A model generated the notes under the pieces. The model was not told where the DNA came from and ran no database searches. It saw only the letters and a program-made list of their open reading frames with translations. 7,532 bases of DNA from JAGQSZ01 sp049672765 (GTDB lineage: Bacteria > Actinomycetota > Acidimicrobiia > Acidimicrobiales > Microtrichaceae): the NCBI GenBank assembly GCA_049672765.1, contig JBATWQ010000098.1, positions 1 through 7,532 on the forward strand. Reading direction: 5' to 3'. Below, in pieces: positions 1 through 5,581 of this stretch (position 1 is its first letter; every line of letters begins with the position of its first letter). The translations under genes and the position numbers were made by a program.

Positions 1-261
1 GTGGTTTCACAGGACTCGGAGGTCAACGCCAGGAAGTTCTTCGCCGACAACGGCGGATCCTGGCCGGCGATAGGCGGCGACACGGGGCCTATTTCGTTGG
101 ACTTCGGGCTGAAGAAGCTGCCCGAGTCGTTCCTGATCGACCCGTCGGGCGTGGTTGTCGTCAAGTACGCGGGGCCTGTGACCTACAAAGAGGTCGTCGG
201 CCAGATCGAGAAGCTGACCAACTCGGGTGGGGCGAATGACTCACAGAAGGGTGGATCATGA
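1..261 (+). CDS. ccmG: CcmG/DsbE-like thioredoxin-fold protein, C-terminal part (5' truncated by window edge)
   Basis: This is the C-terminal half of a membrane-tethered thiol-disulfide oxidoreductase of the CcmG/TlpA/ResA group, which reduces apocytochrome c (or CcmH) outside the membrane before haem ligation. The visible 86 residues match the family's second half: a helix (EVNARKFFADNGG), the segment SWPAI, then LPESFLIDPSG with the conserved cis-proline (visible residue 41), a final strand pair (VVVVKYAGP) and a closing helix. The active-site CxxC lies upstream, outside the window. The first codon is GTG, but it aligns with a strand interior, so it is almost certainly an internal valine and the frame continues to the left. 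The stop overlaps the ccmH start as ATGA. Fold and family are fairly sure; CcmG rather than another TlpA-like protein is inferred from the ccmH and ccmI neighbours. Confidence 0.82.
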   Translation: MVSQDSEVNARKFFADNGGSWPAIGGDTGPISLDFGLKKLPESFLIDPSGVVVVKYAGPVTYKEVVGQIEKLTNSGGANDSQKGGS

Positions 262-890
262 GCCAACACGCTTCACACGCGGTCGCCCCCGCAAAGCCGT
301 CCAGGATTAGTGGTCACGGTCAGCGTCGACGGTGGATCTGGTGGGGTCTCATGGCGGCCATCGCATTGGCGCTCGTGGTGTCATCGGCCGGCTCACCCCC
401 AACCGAGGGTGTCAGCCAGAACCGGCTGTTCAACATCGCATCCCAGATCAAGTGCGTCGAGTGCGTGGGGGAGTCGGTGGCGAGTTCATCGGCGCCGGTG
501 GCGGTGCAGTTCCGACAGGAAATCACCGAACAGATGGGCGAGGGCAAGACGAACGACGAGATCCTCAACTTCTTCGCCTCCCGCTACGACAACATTCTGC
601 TGACTCCTCCATCGAGCGGAGTCGGGGCGCTGGTCTGGGTAATCCCCGTCGTCGCCGTCTTCGCCGCAATGCTCTTTCTGGGTATGGCCTTCCGGAACTG
701 GCGACTGGATCGGTCTGAACGTGTAGCCAGCGTCGAGGACGAGGACCTGGTTGCGGCAGCGCTCGACCCGTCGCACGTCTCCCAGGAACGCCCTCTCCCC
801 GATGTGGCTCACGACGCAGAGGCCGATGTGGCTCACGACGCAGAGGCCGACGCGGCTCACGAGGAGCAGAAGGAATCGGCCGGTGGCTGA
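258..890 (+). CDS. ccmH: Cytochrome c-type biogenesis protein CcmH
   Basis: A 210-residue membrane-anchored CcmH, the thioredox component that presents apocytochrome c to the haem lyase in System I maturation. In order: a basic N-terminus (to about 26), a TM segment (about 27-44), the CcmH domain with C66-V-E-C69 and the following GESVASSSAPVA (the family's CQGQSIADSNAPLA region), the helix EILNFFASRYDNILL, the PP motif, a second TM (about 122-144), and a charged cytoplasmic tail. The usual proline after the first cysteine (CPVC) is replaced by V-E. The tail ends in an acidic His/Ala-rich repeat. The ATG at 258 overlaps the preceding stop by 4 bases and has an AGAAGG ribosome site 7 bases upstream, supporting coupled translation. 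The family is confident from the motif set, the two TM layout and the ccmI neighbour. Confidence 0.9.
   Translation: MSQHASHAVAPAKPSRISGHGQRRRWIWWGLMAAIALALVVSSAGSPPTEGVSQNRLFNIASQIKCVECVGESVASSSAPVAVQFRQEITEQMGEGKTNDEILNFFASRYDNILLTPPSSGVGALVWVIPVVAVFAAMLFLGMAFRNWRLDRSERVASVEDEDLVAAALDPSHVSQERPLPDVAHDAEADVAHDAEADAAHEEQKESAGG
801..872 (+). repeat. 24-bp in-frame tandem repeat in the ccmH tail
   Basis: Two perfect adjacent copies of a 24-bp unit (801-824 and 825-848, each beginning GATGTGGCTCACGACGCAGA) are followed by a degenerate third (849-872, beginning GACGCGGCTCACGAGG). They encode DVAHDAEA, DVAHDAEA and DAAHEEQK. The unit is a multiple of three, so copy-number changes keep the frame of ccmH. 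The region is low-complexity, acidic and contains one histidine per unit. It lies in the cytoplasmic tail, outside the conserved CcmH domain. Confidence 0.92.
868..885 (+). promoter_or_regulatory. Ribosome binding site and GTG start deciding the ccmI N-terminus
   Basis: AGAAGGA at 868-874 is followed by 8 bases and then GTG at 883. The GTG lies inside the end of ccmH, giving an 8-base overlap (GTGGCTGA). An in-frame ATG exists at 751, but the extra residues it would add are Arg/Thr-rich and are simply ccmH and its repeat read in another frame. Conserved CcmI-like sequence starts shortly after 883, so 883 is preferred. Confidence 0.75.
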
Positions 891-2094
891 AGGTACTTCT
901 CATTCTCGTCGCGTCGATCTAGATGAGCTTGCCCGCCTCGAGGAACAACGCGACCACCTACTGGGGTCACTCAGGGACATCGAGAAGGAACACGCCGTCG
1001 GCGACATGGACGATGTCGACTACCAGGCGCTGAAGGACGACTACACGGTACGGGCGGCAGACGTCCTACGTGCCCTCGACGCCGGCGTGTCGACCCTCGA
1101 CCAGGCCCGCAGGCCGAGAATGGGCCGGGCCCGCGCGGCGGTGATTTTCGTCGGCATCCTCGGTTTCGCAGTCGTCGCCGGAATTACTGTCGCGAAGACG
1201 TCTGGTCAGCGCGGCGACAACGCCATTACGGGATCCGCCGGACCGCTTCGGGAGCAACTTGCGACCTGTCAGCCCCTGTCGTTCCAGGAGCCCGACAAGG
1301 GAATCAAGTGCTACGCGACGATTTTGGAGAAGGCCCCCGACAACCTTGAGGCCCTCACGTATCAGGGGTGGGCGGAGGTCCGTGCCGAACGGGTCGACGA
1401 AGCGAAGAAGAACTTCGACCGCGTGGTCGCACTCGACCCCGACTATCCGGACGTCAGGGTATTCCGGGCAGTCGTAGCGACCCGCCAGGGAGACTTCGCA
1501 GCGGCCGCGGCCGAGGTCTCGAAGTTCTACGCCAACGACCCCGGCCCGATGGCCATACAGGTTCTCCAGTCGCAGGGGCTCGAGCAGAAGATCTTCTTCG
1601 GAGCGATGAGCCCGGCGACGACCGCCTGTTGGAAGGCGGCAGCAGCCGAGAGCGAAGGCAAGAAGCAGCTGGATTCGGCTTTCTACGGGACGCTGGGTTC
1701 CTGCCTAGACGTGGTGCTAACGGCAACGCCGGGCGACACCGACGCACTCGTTTCAAAGGCCTTTTCCCTTGTCGGGGCAGAGAAGCCGGACCCGAACAAG
1801 GCCATGGAACTTCTCGACAAGGCCATCGGGTTCGAATCCGAAAACACGAATGCCTTGTTGATGCGGGCGTCGCTCAGGACCGCGTCTGGCGACACCGAAG
1901 GGGCGCGGTCAGACCTTGCAGCCCTGAAAGGGCATGATCGTCCGACCATCTCGTTCCTGACAGGTGGACCCGAGCAGGTCGAAGCCGTCCTGGATCAACC
2001 CGTCCCGGATCAACCCGTCCCGACATCCACCGTCCCGGGTGCGACGTCACCTGACCCGACGGCACCGGCGGTGCCCAACCGTTCAGGCGGCTGA
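883..2094 (+). CDS. ccmI: CcmI-like membrane-anchored TPR protein of cytochrome c biogenesis
   Basis: A 403-residue protein with CcmI architecture, the apocytochrome chaperone that passes substrate to CcmH/CcmF. Residues 13-67 form a charged coiled region (LDELARLEEQRDHLLGSL, then DMDDVDYQALKDDY), typical of the N-terminal segment of CcmI-like and cytochrome-biogenesis zinc-ribbon proteins. Residues 84-104 are a TM helix. Residues 125-350 form an extracytoplasmic domain with TPR-like helices (about 137-187, WAEVRAERVDEAKKNFDRVV and LDPDYPD; again about 285-350 with KAMELLDKAIGFESENTNA and GDTEGARSDL). The tail from about 367 is Pro/Thr-rich. Four cysteines (129, 143, 249, 274) lie outside the membrane. 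The general role is confident from architecture and position; the sequence is too divergent to assert strict orthology with proteobacterial CcmI. Confidence 0.8.
   Translation: MAEGTSHSRRVDLDELARLEEQRDHLLGSLRDIEKEHAVGDMDDVDYQALKDDYTVRAADVLRALDAGVSTLDQARRPRMGRARAAVIFVGILGFAVVAGITVAKTSGQRGDNAITGSAGPLREQLATCQPLSFQEPDKGIKCYATILEKAPDNLEALTYQGWAEVRAERVDEAKKNFDRVVALDPDYPDVRVFRAVVATRQGDFAAAAAEVSKFYANDPGPMAIQVLQSQGLEQKIFFGAMSPATTACWKAAAAESEGKKQLDSAFYGTLGSCLDVVLTATPGDTDALVSKAFSLVGAEKPDPNKAMELLDKAIGFESENTNALLMRASLRTASGDTEGARSDLAALKGHDRPTISFLTGGPEQVEAVLDQPVPDQPVPTSTVPGATSPDPTAPAVPNRSGG
1993..2022 (+). repeat. 15-bp in-frame tandem duplication in the ccmI tail
   Basis: GATCAACCCGTCCCG occurs twice head to tail (1993-2007 and 2008-2022), encoding DQPVP twice. 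It lies in the Pro/Thr-rich C-terminal tail of the CcmI-like protein and keeps the frame. Confidence 0.9.
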
Positions 2095-2101
2095 TCCGCC
2101 T
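2085..2101. terminator. Short hairpin between convergent ccmI and lipoprotein genes
   Basis: AGGCGG (2085-2090), a 5-base loop and CCGCCT (2096-2101) form a perfect 6-bp GC-rich stem. The ccmI stop codon lies in the loop and boundary, and the last base of the opposing stop is in the arm. A symmetric stem at a 6-base convergent junction could serve as a bidirectional terminator. Neither strand has a following U-run, so an intrinsic terminator is not established. Confidence 0.3.
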
Positions 2102-2976
2102 CAGTTCGTGATCGAGCTGACGTAGGTGTAGTCGACTCCGGGTGAGGTGAAGCGGAAGTAGGAGTTGGACGGGGTGATGGTCCCGACCTTGATCTGCAGG
2201 CTCGACGGAAGTCCGTCGACGGGAATGAAGCCCTGGTCGAGGCCGGGGGCGAACAATCCGCCGATGGAGAGCCCGGTGTTGATCAGGTCGGTGAGCGCTC
2301 CCGAAGTGGGCAGCAGAATCTGGGCAGCAACTCCGACGATGTCGTCAGGATCTCCCAGACCTTCGATAACCGTTCCGACCAGACTTGCGGCCGCCTGGAG
2401 GAAGTTGCCCAGGTTGTCGACGATCAGGTTGATCAGATCCTCGGTGGTCGGCGGGACATCCGAGCGTGCAATCAGGAGTTCCATGGCGTCCTTGACCGTG
2501 CCCGAGAGTGCTGCCCGGAGAGCATCGCTGAGGGCGCAGCTCTGGAAGACACCGTCGCGTTCCGCGACGAAGGTGAGCGTCCCGATGATTTCAAGAGGAG
2601 CAGTGTCGAGGGCTACGTCACCAAGGTCTAGGCGCTGGACGTCGCCGAGGTTGATGTCGGCCGAGCCTGCCGGAACGGTGATGGTCGTGCCCGAGGGGGC
2701 CGCATCTTGCGCCGGGAGCTTTCCGCTGTAGCACTGCGACGCGAAGGTCGTCGAAGCCGAGTTCTCTACACCGAGCTTGGCGCGGAACCCGAGCTGCATC
2801 ACGTACGGTTCGTCACCGGCGTCGAAGTCCTCCTGATGATGGACGGTTATGGAACTGGGCGACACCTTCCAATTGGTGGGGGGCGGCCCGCCGGGGCTAC
2901 ACGCAGCGGCCAACAGGCCGGCCATGATCGCAAACACGGCCAGGGCTGATTTACGCGTTGACAAAATTCTGTTCAT
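2101..2976 (-). CDS. Putative lipoprotein of unknown function
   Basis: I do not recognise the family. The 291-residue product has a clear export signal: a basic start (MNRILSTRKS), a hydrophobic core (11-21), then LLAAAC with C26 as the likely lipidated cysteine, followed by a Gly/Pro-rich linker. The mature part has a beta-rich first half (about 36-145, including EDFDAGDEPYVMQLGFRAK) with two cysteines (82 and 147) that could form a disulfide. A helical, hydrophobic middle follows (about 150-245, with EDLINLIVDNLGNFL), then a beta-rich end (QIKVGTITPSNSYFRF). The helical segment may be membrane-active or a protein-contact region; this is inference only. The ATG start has a GGGGGA ribosome site 5 bases upstream. 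The gene lies 105 bases after the phosphatase gene on the same strand and converges on ccmI, so whether it shares the upstream operon is open. Confidence 0.75.
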   Translation of the reverse strand: MNRILSTRKSALAVFAIMAGLLAAACSPGGPPPTNWKVSPSSITVHHQEDFDAGDEPYVMQLGFRAKLGVENSASTTFASQCYSGKLPAQDAAPSGTTITVPAGSADINLGDVQRLDLGDVALDTAPLEIIGTLTFVAERDGVFQSCALSDALRAALSGTVKDAMELLIARSDVPPTTEDLINLIVDNLGNFLQAAASLVGTVIEGLGDPDDIVGVAAQILLPTSGALTDLINTGLSIGGLFAPGLDQGFIPVDGLPSSLQIKVGTITPSNSYFRFTSPGVDYTYVSSITN

Positions 2977-3081
2977 TGGATTCCCCCACTGGCCACTGGA
3001 TCTCCAACGACCAACTCGCGACCTGATCGACCTTAGCTGTCCCGAATGTCCAGGGACCGGAAAAGTTCGTCAGGAAGCAGG
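2977..3081 (-). other. 105-base gap between phosphatase and lipoprotein genes
   Basis: This non-coding gap could hold a separate promoter for the lipoprotein gene. On the minus strand I see a TAAGGT hexamer fitting an actinobacterial TAnnnT -10, but no partner -35 at normal spacing. Next to the ribosome site is a tandem 7-mer (CCACTGG twice, 2986-2999 on the plus strand). No convincing terminator follows the phosphatase stop. Confidence 0.35.
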
Positions 3082-3564
3082 TCAGGGCCGGACGACTATG
3101 TAGGAGCCCGACTCGAATCGTTCGCCGTCCCAACCATCGAGTTCCCAGACCGATCCCTTGGAGAACCCGGACTTCCCGTGGATCCTCATTCCGCGCAGTT
3201 GAAGGCGTCGAACCAGGTCGGGAATGACGTCACCGTGGCTGCACAGAACCACATCCCGGCCCGAACCGATGCTCGCATCGGACGACGCGCTCAGAGTTTT
3301 CCAGGCCTCGTCCACGTCGGTCGATTCGGCGAGGCGGTCGTCGGCTTCGATCACCAGGCCCAGTGCCTCACCCAGGGGAGCGACGGTCTGGGTGCAGCGG
3401 AGGTAGGGGCTGGAAACGATGCGGGAGATCGGCTTCTGGGCCAACCAGTCGGACAACAACTGGGCCTGTGCCCTACCGGTTTCATCGAGAGCGCGATCCG
3501 AGTCGCGGCTGTCGGCCGGATTTCGCGTCCCGGCGCTCCCATGTCTGACCAGATAGACCGTCAC
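3082..3564 (-). CDS. SixA/MutT1-type histidine phosphatase
   Basis: A 160-residue single-domain member of the histidine phosphatase (phosphoglycerate mutase-like) superfamily. The catalytic set is visible: VRHG at the N-terminus (R7, nucleophile H8), SSPYLRCTQT (R56), E80 as the likely acid, and CSHGDVIPDL with H110. SixA proteins dephosphorylate phosphohistidine, but the stretch SSPYLRCTQTVAPLGEALGL and the CSHG-VIPDL pattern also resemble, from memory, the C-terminal phosphatase half of mycobacterial MutT1, here without its Nudix half. Substrate is therefore undecided. The start is GTG at 3564, one base after the cysteine desulfurase stop, and places the RHG motif at the usual distance from the N-terminus. 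The one-base gap implies translational coupling with the desulfurase. I leave the symbol blank because sixA would claim a substrate. Confidence 0.87.
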   Translation of the reverse strand: MTVYLVRHGSAGTRNPADSRDSDRALDETGRAQAQLLSDWLAQKPISRIVSSPYLRCTQTVAPLGEALGLVIEADDRLAESTDVDEAWKTLSASSDASIGSGRDVVLCSHGDVIPDLVRRLQLRGMRIHGKSGFSKGSVWELDGWDGERFESGSYIVVRP

Positions 3565-3565
3565 G

Positions 3566-4696
3566 TCACCTACTCAGCTCGCGAAGTCCCGCGAGAACCA
3601 CTGGAAGAGAATCGAGGAGGTGATCGACATCGCCGTCGGAGGACGAATGGCCGAATGAGATGCGCAGCGAGCGGTGGGCGTCGGCGCCCATGGCCTCGAG
3701 CACCGGAGATGGTTCCAGCGATTCGGTGCTGCAGGAACTACCGGAGTGGACGGCCACTCCCCGCTGGTCCAGCCCCAGGAGAACGGGCTGCGGTTCGATG
3801 TCATCGATCCCCAGACAGACGATGTGGGGCAGGCGGTTGATCGTGTCGCCGTAAACGCGGATCCCCGGAGCGCCGTCGGCCCACTCGATGACGCGGTCGC
3901 TCAACCTGCGCGACTGTTCGGCCTCACCTGCCAAGGTGGCTCCGAGCTCCTCTGCCGCGGCACCCATCCCGAGGATGTTGGGCACGTTCTCCATGCCGGC
4001 CCGACGGGCACGTTCCTGGTCGCCTCCCAACAAGAGGGGAGCCATCCTGAGCCCGCGCCGAACCAGTAGGGCCCCGGTTCCCGGAGGACCTCCGAACTTG
4101 TGGCCCGAGACGGACATCAGGTCTGCTCCGAGGTCGACGAAATTGATAGGCATACGCCCGGCCGCCTGGGCGGCGTCGACGTGGACGATAACCCCCGCCT
4201 CCCGGCATCGCGACACGATCTCGGCCACGGGCTGCAGGGTCCCGACCTCGTGGTTGCCCCACTGGATGTGCACCAGGCAGGTGTCGTCGCGTACTGCCGT
4301 CATCAGCTCGTCCGGATTCACCCGGCCGAATTGGTCTACGCCCACTTCGGTGTAGCTCGCACCGGTGACCCAGGACCTGGCGGCGGACTCACGGACGGCT
4401 GAATGTTCGACGGCGCTGAACACGACGTGGCGGCGCTCGGGGAACTTGTTCAGAGCGCCCCAACAGGCCATCGCGATGGCCTCTGTGGCACCCGAGGTGA
4501 ACACAACCGCGCGGGGGCGTGCGCCGAGGAGGGCGGCGAGCTGCACTCTCGCGTTCTCGAGCGCGACACGGGACTCCATCCCTTCGGCGTGGATGCGGCC
4601 CGGGTCTCCTGAGGTGCTGCGGAGCCAGCGGACCATTTGATCCACAGAGACGGCTCTGGTGGGCGACGTGGACGCGTGGTCCAGATAGGCGCGCAT
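3566..4696 (-). CDS. iscS: Cysteine desulfurase, IscS/NifS type
   Basis: A 376-residue PLP enzyme that converts cysteine to alanine and passes persulfide sulfur to Fe-S cluster assembly or tRNA thiolation. Visible family landmarks: YLDHASTSPTR at the N-terminus, TSGATEAIAMA (about 67-76), EHSAV with the PLP-stacking H98, NHEVGTLQP (148-156), HVDAAQAAGR with D174 and Q177, SGHKFGGPPGTGAL with the Schiff-base K200, HSGSSCSTESLEPSPVL with catalytic C322, and LRISFG (R346). The longer active-site loop followed by LEPSPVL fits the group I (IscS/NifS) rather than the SufS class. Length is normal for the family. The ATG start follows the regulator stop by 10 bases with no clear Shine-Dalgarno, suggesting coupling. 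No IscU or MnmA gene follows, so its sulfur acceptor is not shown here. Confidence 0.93.
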   Translation of the reverse strand: MRAYLDHASTSPTRAVSVDQMVRWLRSTSGDPGRIHAEGMESRVALENARVQLAALLGARPRAVVFTSGATEAIAMACWGALNKFPERRHVVFSAVEHSAVRESAARSWVTGASYTEVGVDQFGRVNPDELMTAVRDDTCLVHIQWGNHEVGTLQPVAEIVSRCREAGVIVHVDAAQAAGRMPINFVDLGADLMSVSGHKFGGPPGTGALLVRRGLRMAPLLLGGDQERARRAGMENVPNILGMGAAAEELGATLAGEAEQSRRLSDRVIEWADGAPGIRVYGDTINRLPHIVCLGIDDIEPQPVLLGLDQRGVAVHSGSSCSTESLEPSPVLEAMGADAHRSLRISFGHSSSDGDVDHLLDSLPVVLAGLRELSR

Positions 4697-4706
4697 TGTC
4701 AGGTTG

Positions 4707-5477
4707 CTACTCGGCCTTGGCTCTAATGGGCCCGGTCGACCGGGGACCGGCCTTGCCTCCGTCGACCGGCGATGTGCTCGTGAAGACGGTTACACAGTGG
4801 TCGCCGCCGGTTTCTGTGGCGGTCGAGAGTGCGACGTGGGTTTCGCTGTGGAGGGTGTCCATCAGACCCTTCGCCATTCCCCGGTCGAGGGCACAGATGA
4901 CCGGATGCTCCACCGCCAGATCCCCGAAGGGACAGTGCTCGGTTATCAGCTTGAGGGAATTCCCCTGGACCTCGGCGTGTGCGCCGAAGCCGTGTGACGA
5001 CAGCGCATCCGCGATGGCGTGCAGCGCGGAGCGGAACGACCGTGCGGACTGCTCACCCATGGACGCAGCCATCGAAGTTCCGTATTCGATGCCCACCTGC
5101 TCAGCCATGGCGGTCGACCGTTCCAGACCGAGCTCCTCGAAGGAGCGCCCCAACAGCTTCATGAGCAGGTCGTCCTGGCGGACCGGCACGTTGATGGCCA
5201 TGTTCTGCTCGCGTGCCCTGTAGCGCTTCGAAGGTCGACCAGCTGCGCCGGCGGGCCTGTCCGTCGATATCTCGAGGTAGCCACCTGCACACAGCTTGTC
5301 GAGGTGGTGCCTTGCGACGTTGGCGTGCAGTGCGAAATGGTCGGCCACCTCGGATGCGGTGGCACCCGGCTCGGATCCCTGGACGAAAAGGTAGATGTCC
5401 CGCCTGGTCGGATCTCCGAAGGCGCTCGTGATCGCCGTTACAACGGACGCGAACTCCGTTGGATCGAGGGTGTCCAC
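4707..5477 (-). CDS. Winged-helix regulator with C-terminal cysteines, SufR-like
   Basis: A 256-residue transcription factor. Residues about 13-90 form an ArsR/DeoR-like winged helix: AFGDPTRRDIYLF, then SEVADHFALHANVARHHLDKL as helix-turn-helix, then GRPSKRYR in the wing. After a helical linker, the C-terminal part carries HCPFGDLAVEHPVIC and DHCV, giving C182-X12-C195-X32-C228 (C63 is in the DNA-binding domain). A CX12C pair followed by a third cysteine is, as I recall, the cluster-binding pattern of SufR repressors, though the last spacing is longer here. Position directly before a cysteine desulfurase and divergent from mrp supports an Fe-S-responsive repressor of this locus. A zinc or redox sensor of a related actinobacterial HTH family with a CPF motif is the main alternative. 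The start is GTG at 5477 and may be leaderless. Confidence 0.83.
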   Translation of the reverse strand: MDTLDPTEFASVVTAITSAFGDPTRRDIYLFVQGSEPGATASEVADHFALHANVARHHLDKLCAGGYLEISTDRPAGAAGRPSKRYRAREQNMAINVPVRQDDLLMKLLGRSFEELGLERSTAMAEQVGIEYGTSMAASMGEQSARSFRSALHAIADALSSHGFGAHAEVQGNSLKLITEHCPFGDLAVEHPVICALDRGMAKGLMDTLHSETHVALSTATETGGDHCVTVFTSTSPVDGGKAGPRSTGPIRAKAE

Positions 5478-5581
5478 GTGGAACAGCCTAACCCCATGCC
5501 CAACGCCGGCATCCCTATGACCGAGGTCACGAAAGAGGGCCGCTTCTTGCCCTTCTGTCCAGCGCTTGGGAAGCTCGCCCC
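5478..5581. promoter_or_regulatory. Divergent promoter region of the regulator operon and mrp
   Basis: This 104-base gap separates the starts of the regulator (minus) and mrp (plus), so it should contain both promoters. On the minus strand TAGGCT (plus 5485-5490) fits a TAnnnT -10 and ends 7 bases before the GTG. No good -35 is visible on either side. Mrp has a modest GGGAAG ribosome site at 5568-5573. Confidence 0.6.
5518..5529. promoter_or_regulatory. Palindromic operator candidate TGACC-GA-GGTCA
   Basis: A 12-bp inverted repeat with 5-bp arms and a 2-bp centre lies midway between the two divergent starts, 40 bases from the regulator start and 52 from mrp. A dimeric winged-helix repressor such as the adjacent regulator would bind a site of this symmetry. 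One such short palindrome can occur by chance, so this is a candidate only. Confidence 0.35.

Noticed and set aside
751..882. N-terminal extension of the ccmI reading frame back to ATG 751
   Set aside because: The extra 44 residues are Arg/Thr-rich and are the ccmH tail and its repeat read in another frame; the GTG at 883 has a proper ribosome site and starts just before conserved sequence.
2165..2731. 188-codon plus-strand open frame opposite the lipoprotein
   Set aside because: Ser/Arg-rich shadow; the minus-strand frame has a signal peptide, lipobox and ribosome site.
2976..3007. Hairpin TTGGA/TCCAA enclosing the lipoprotein ribosome site
   Set aside because: Only a 5-bp stem with a loop of over 20 bases; likely chance.
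3046..3840. 264-codon plus-strand open frame
   Set aside because: It lies opposite the phosphatase and the end of the desulfurase, both with full catalytic motifs. Its product is Arg/Gly/Pro-rich without recognisable domains, typical of high-GC antisense shadows.
4519..5223. 234-codon plus-strand open frame over the desulfurase/regulator junction
   Set aside because: Antisense to two well-supported genes; low-complexity Arg/Ser-rich product and no ribosome site tied to a sensible start.
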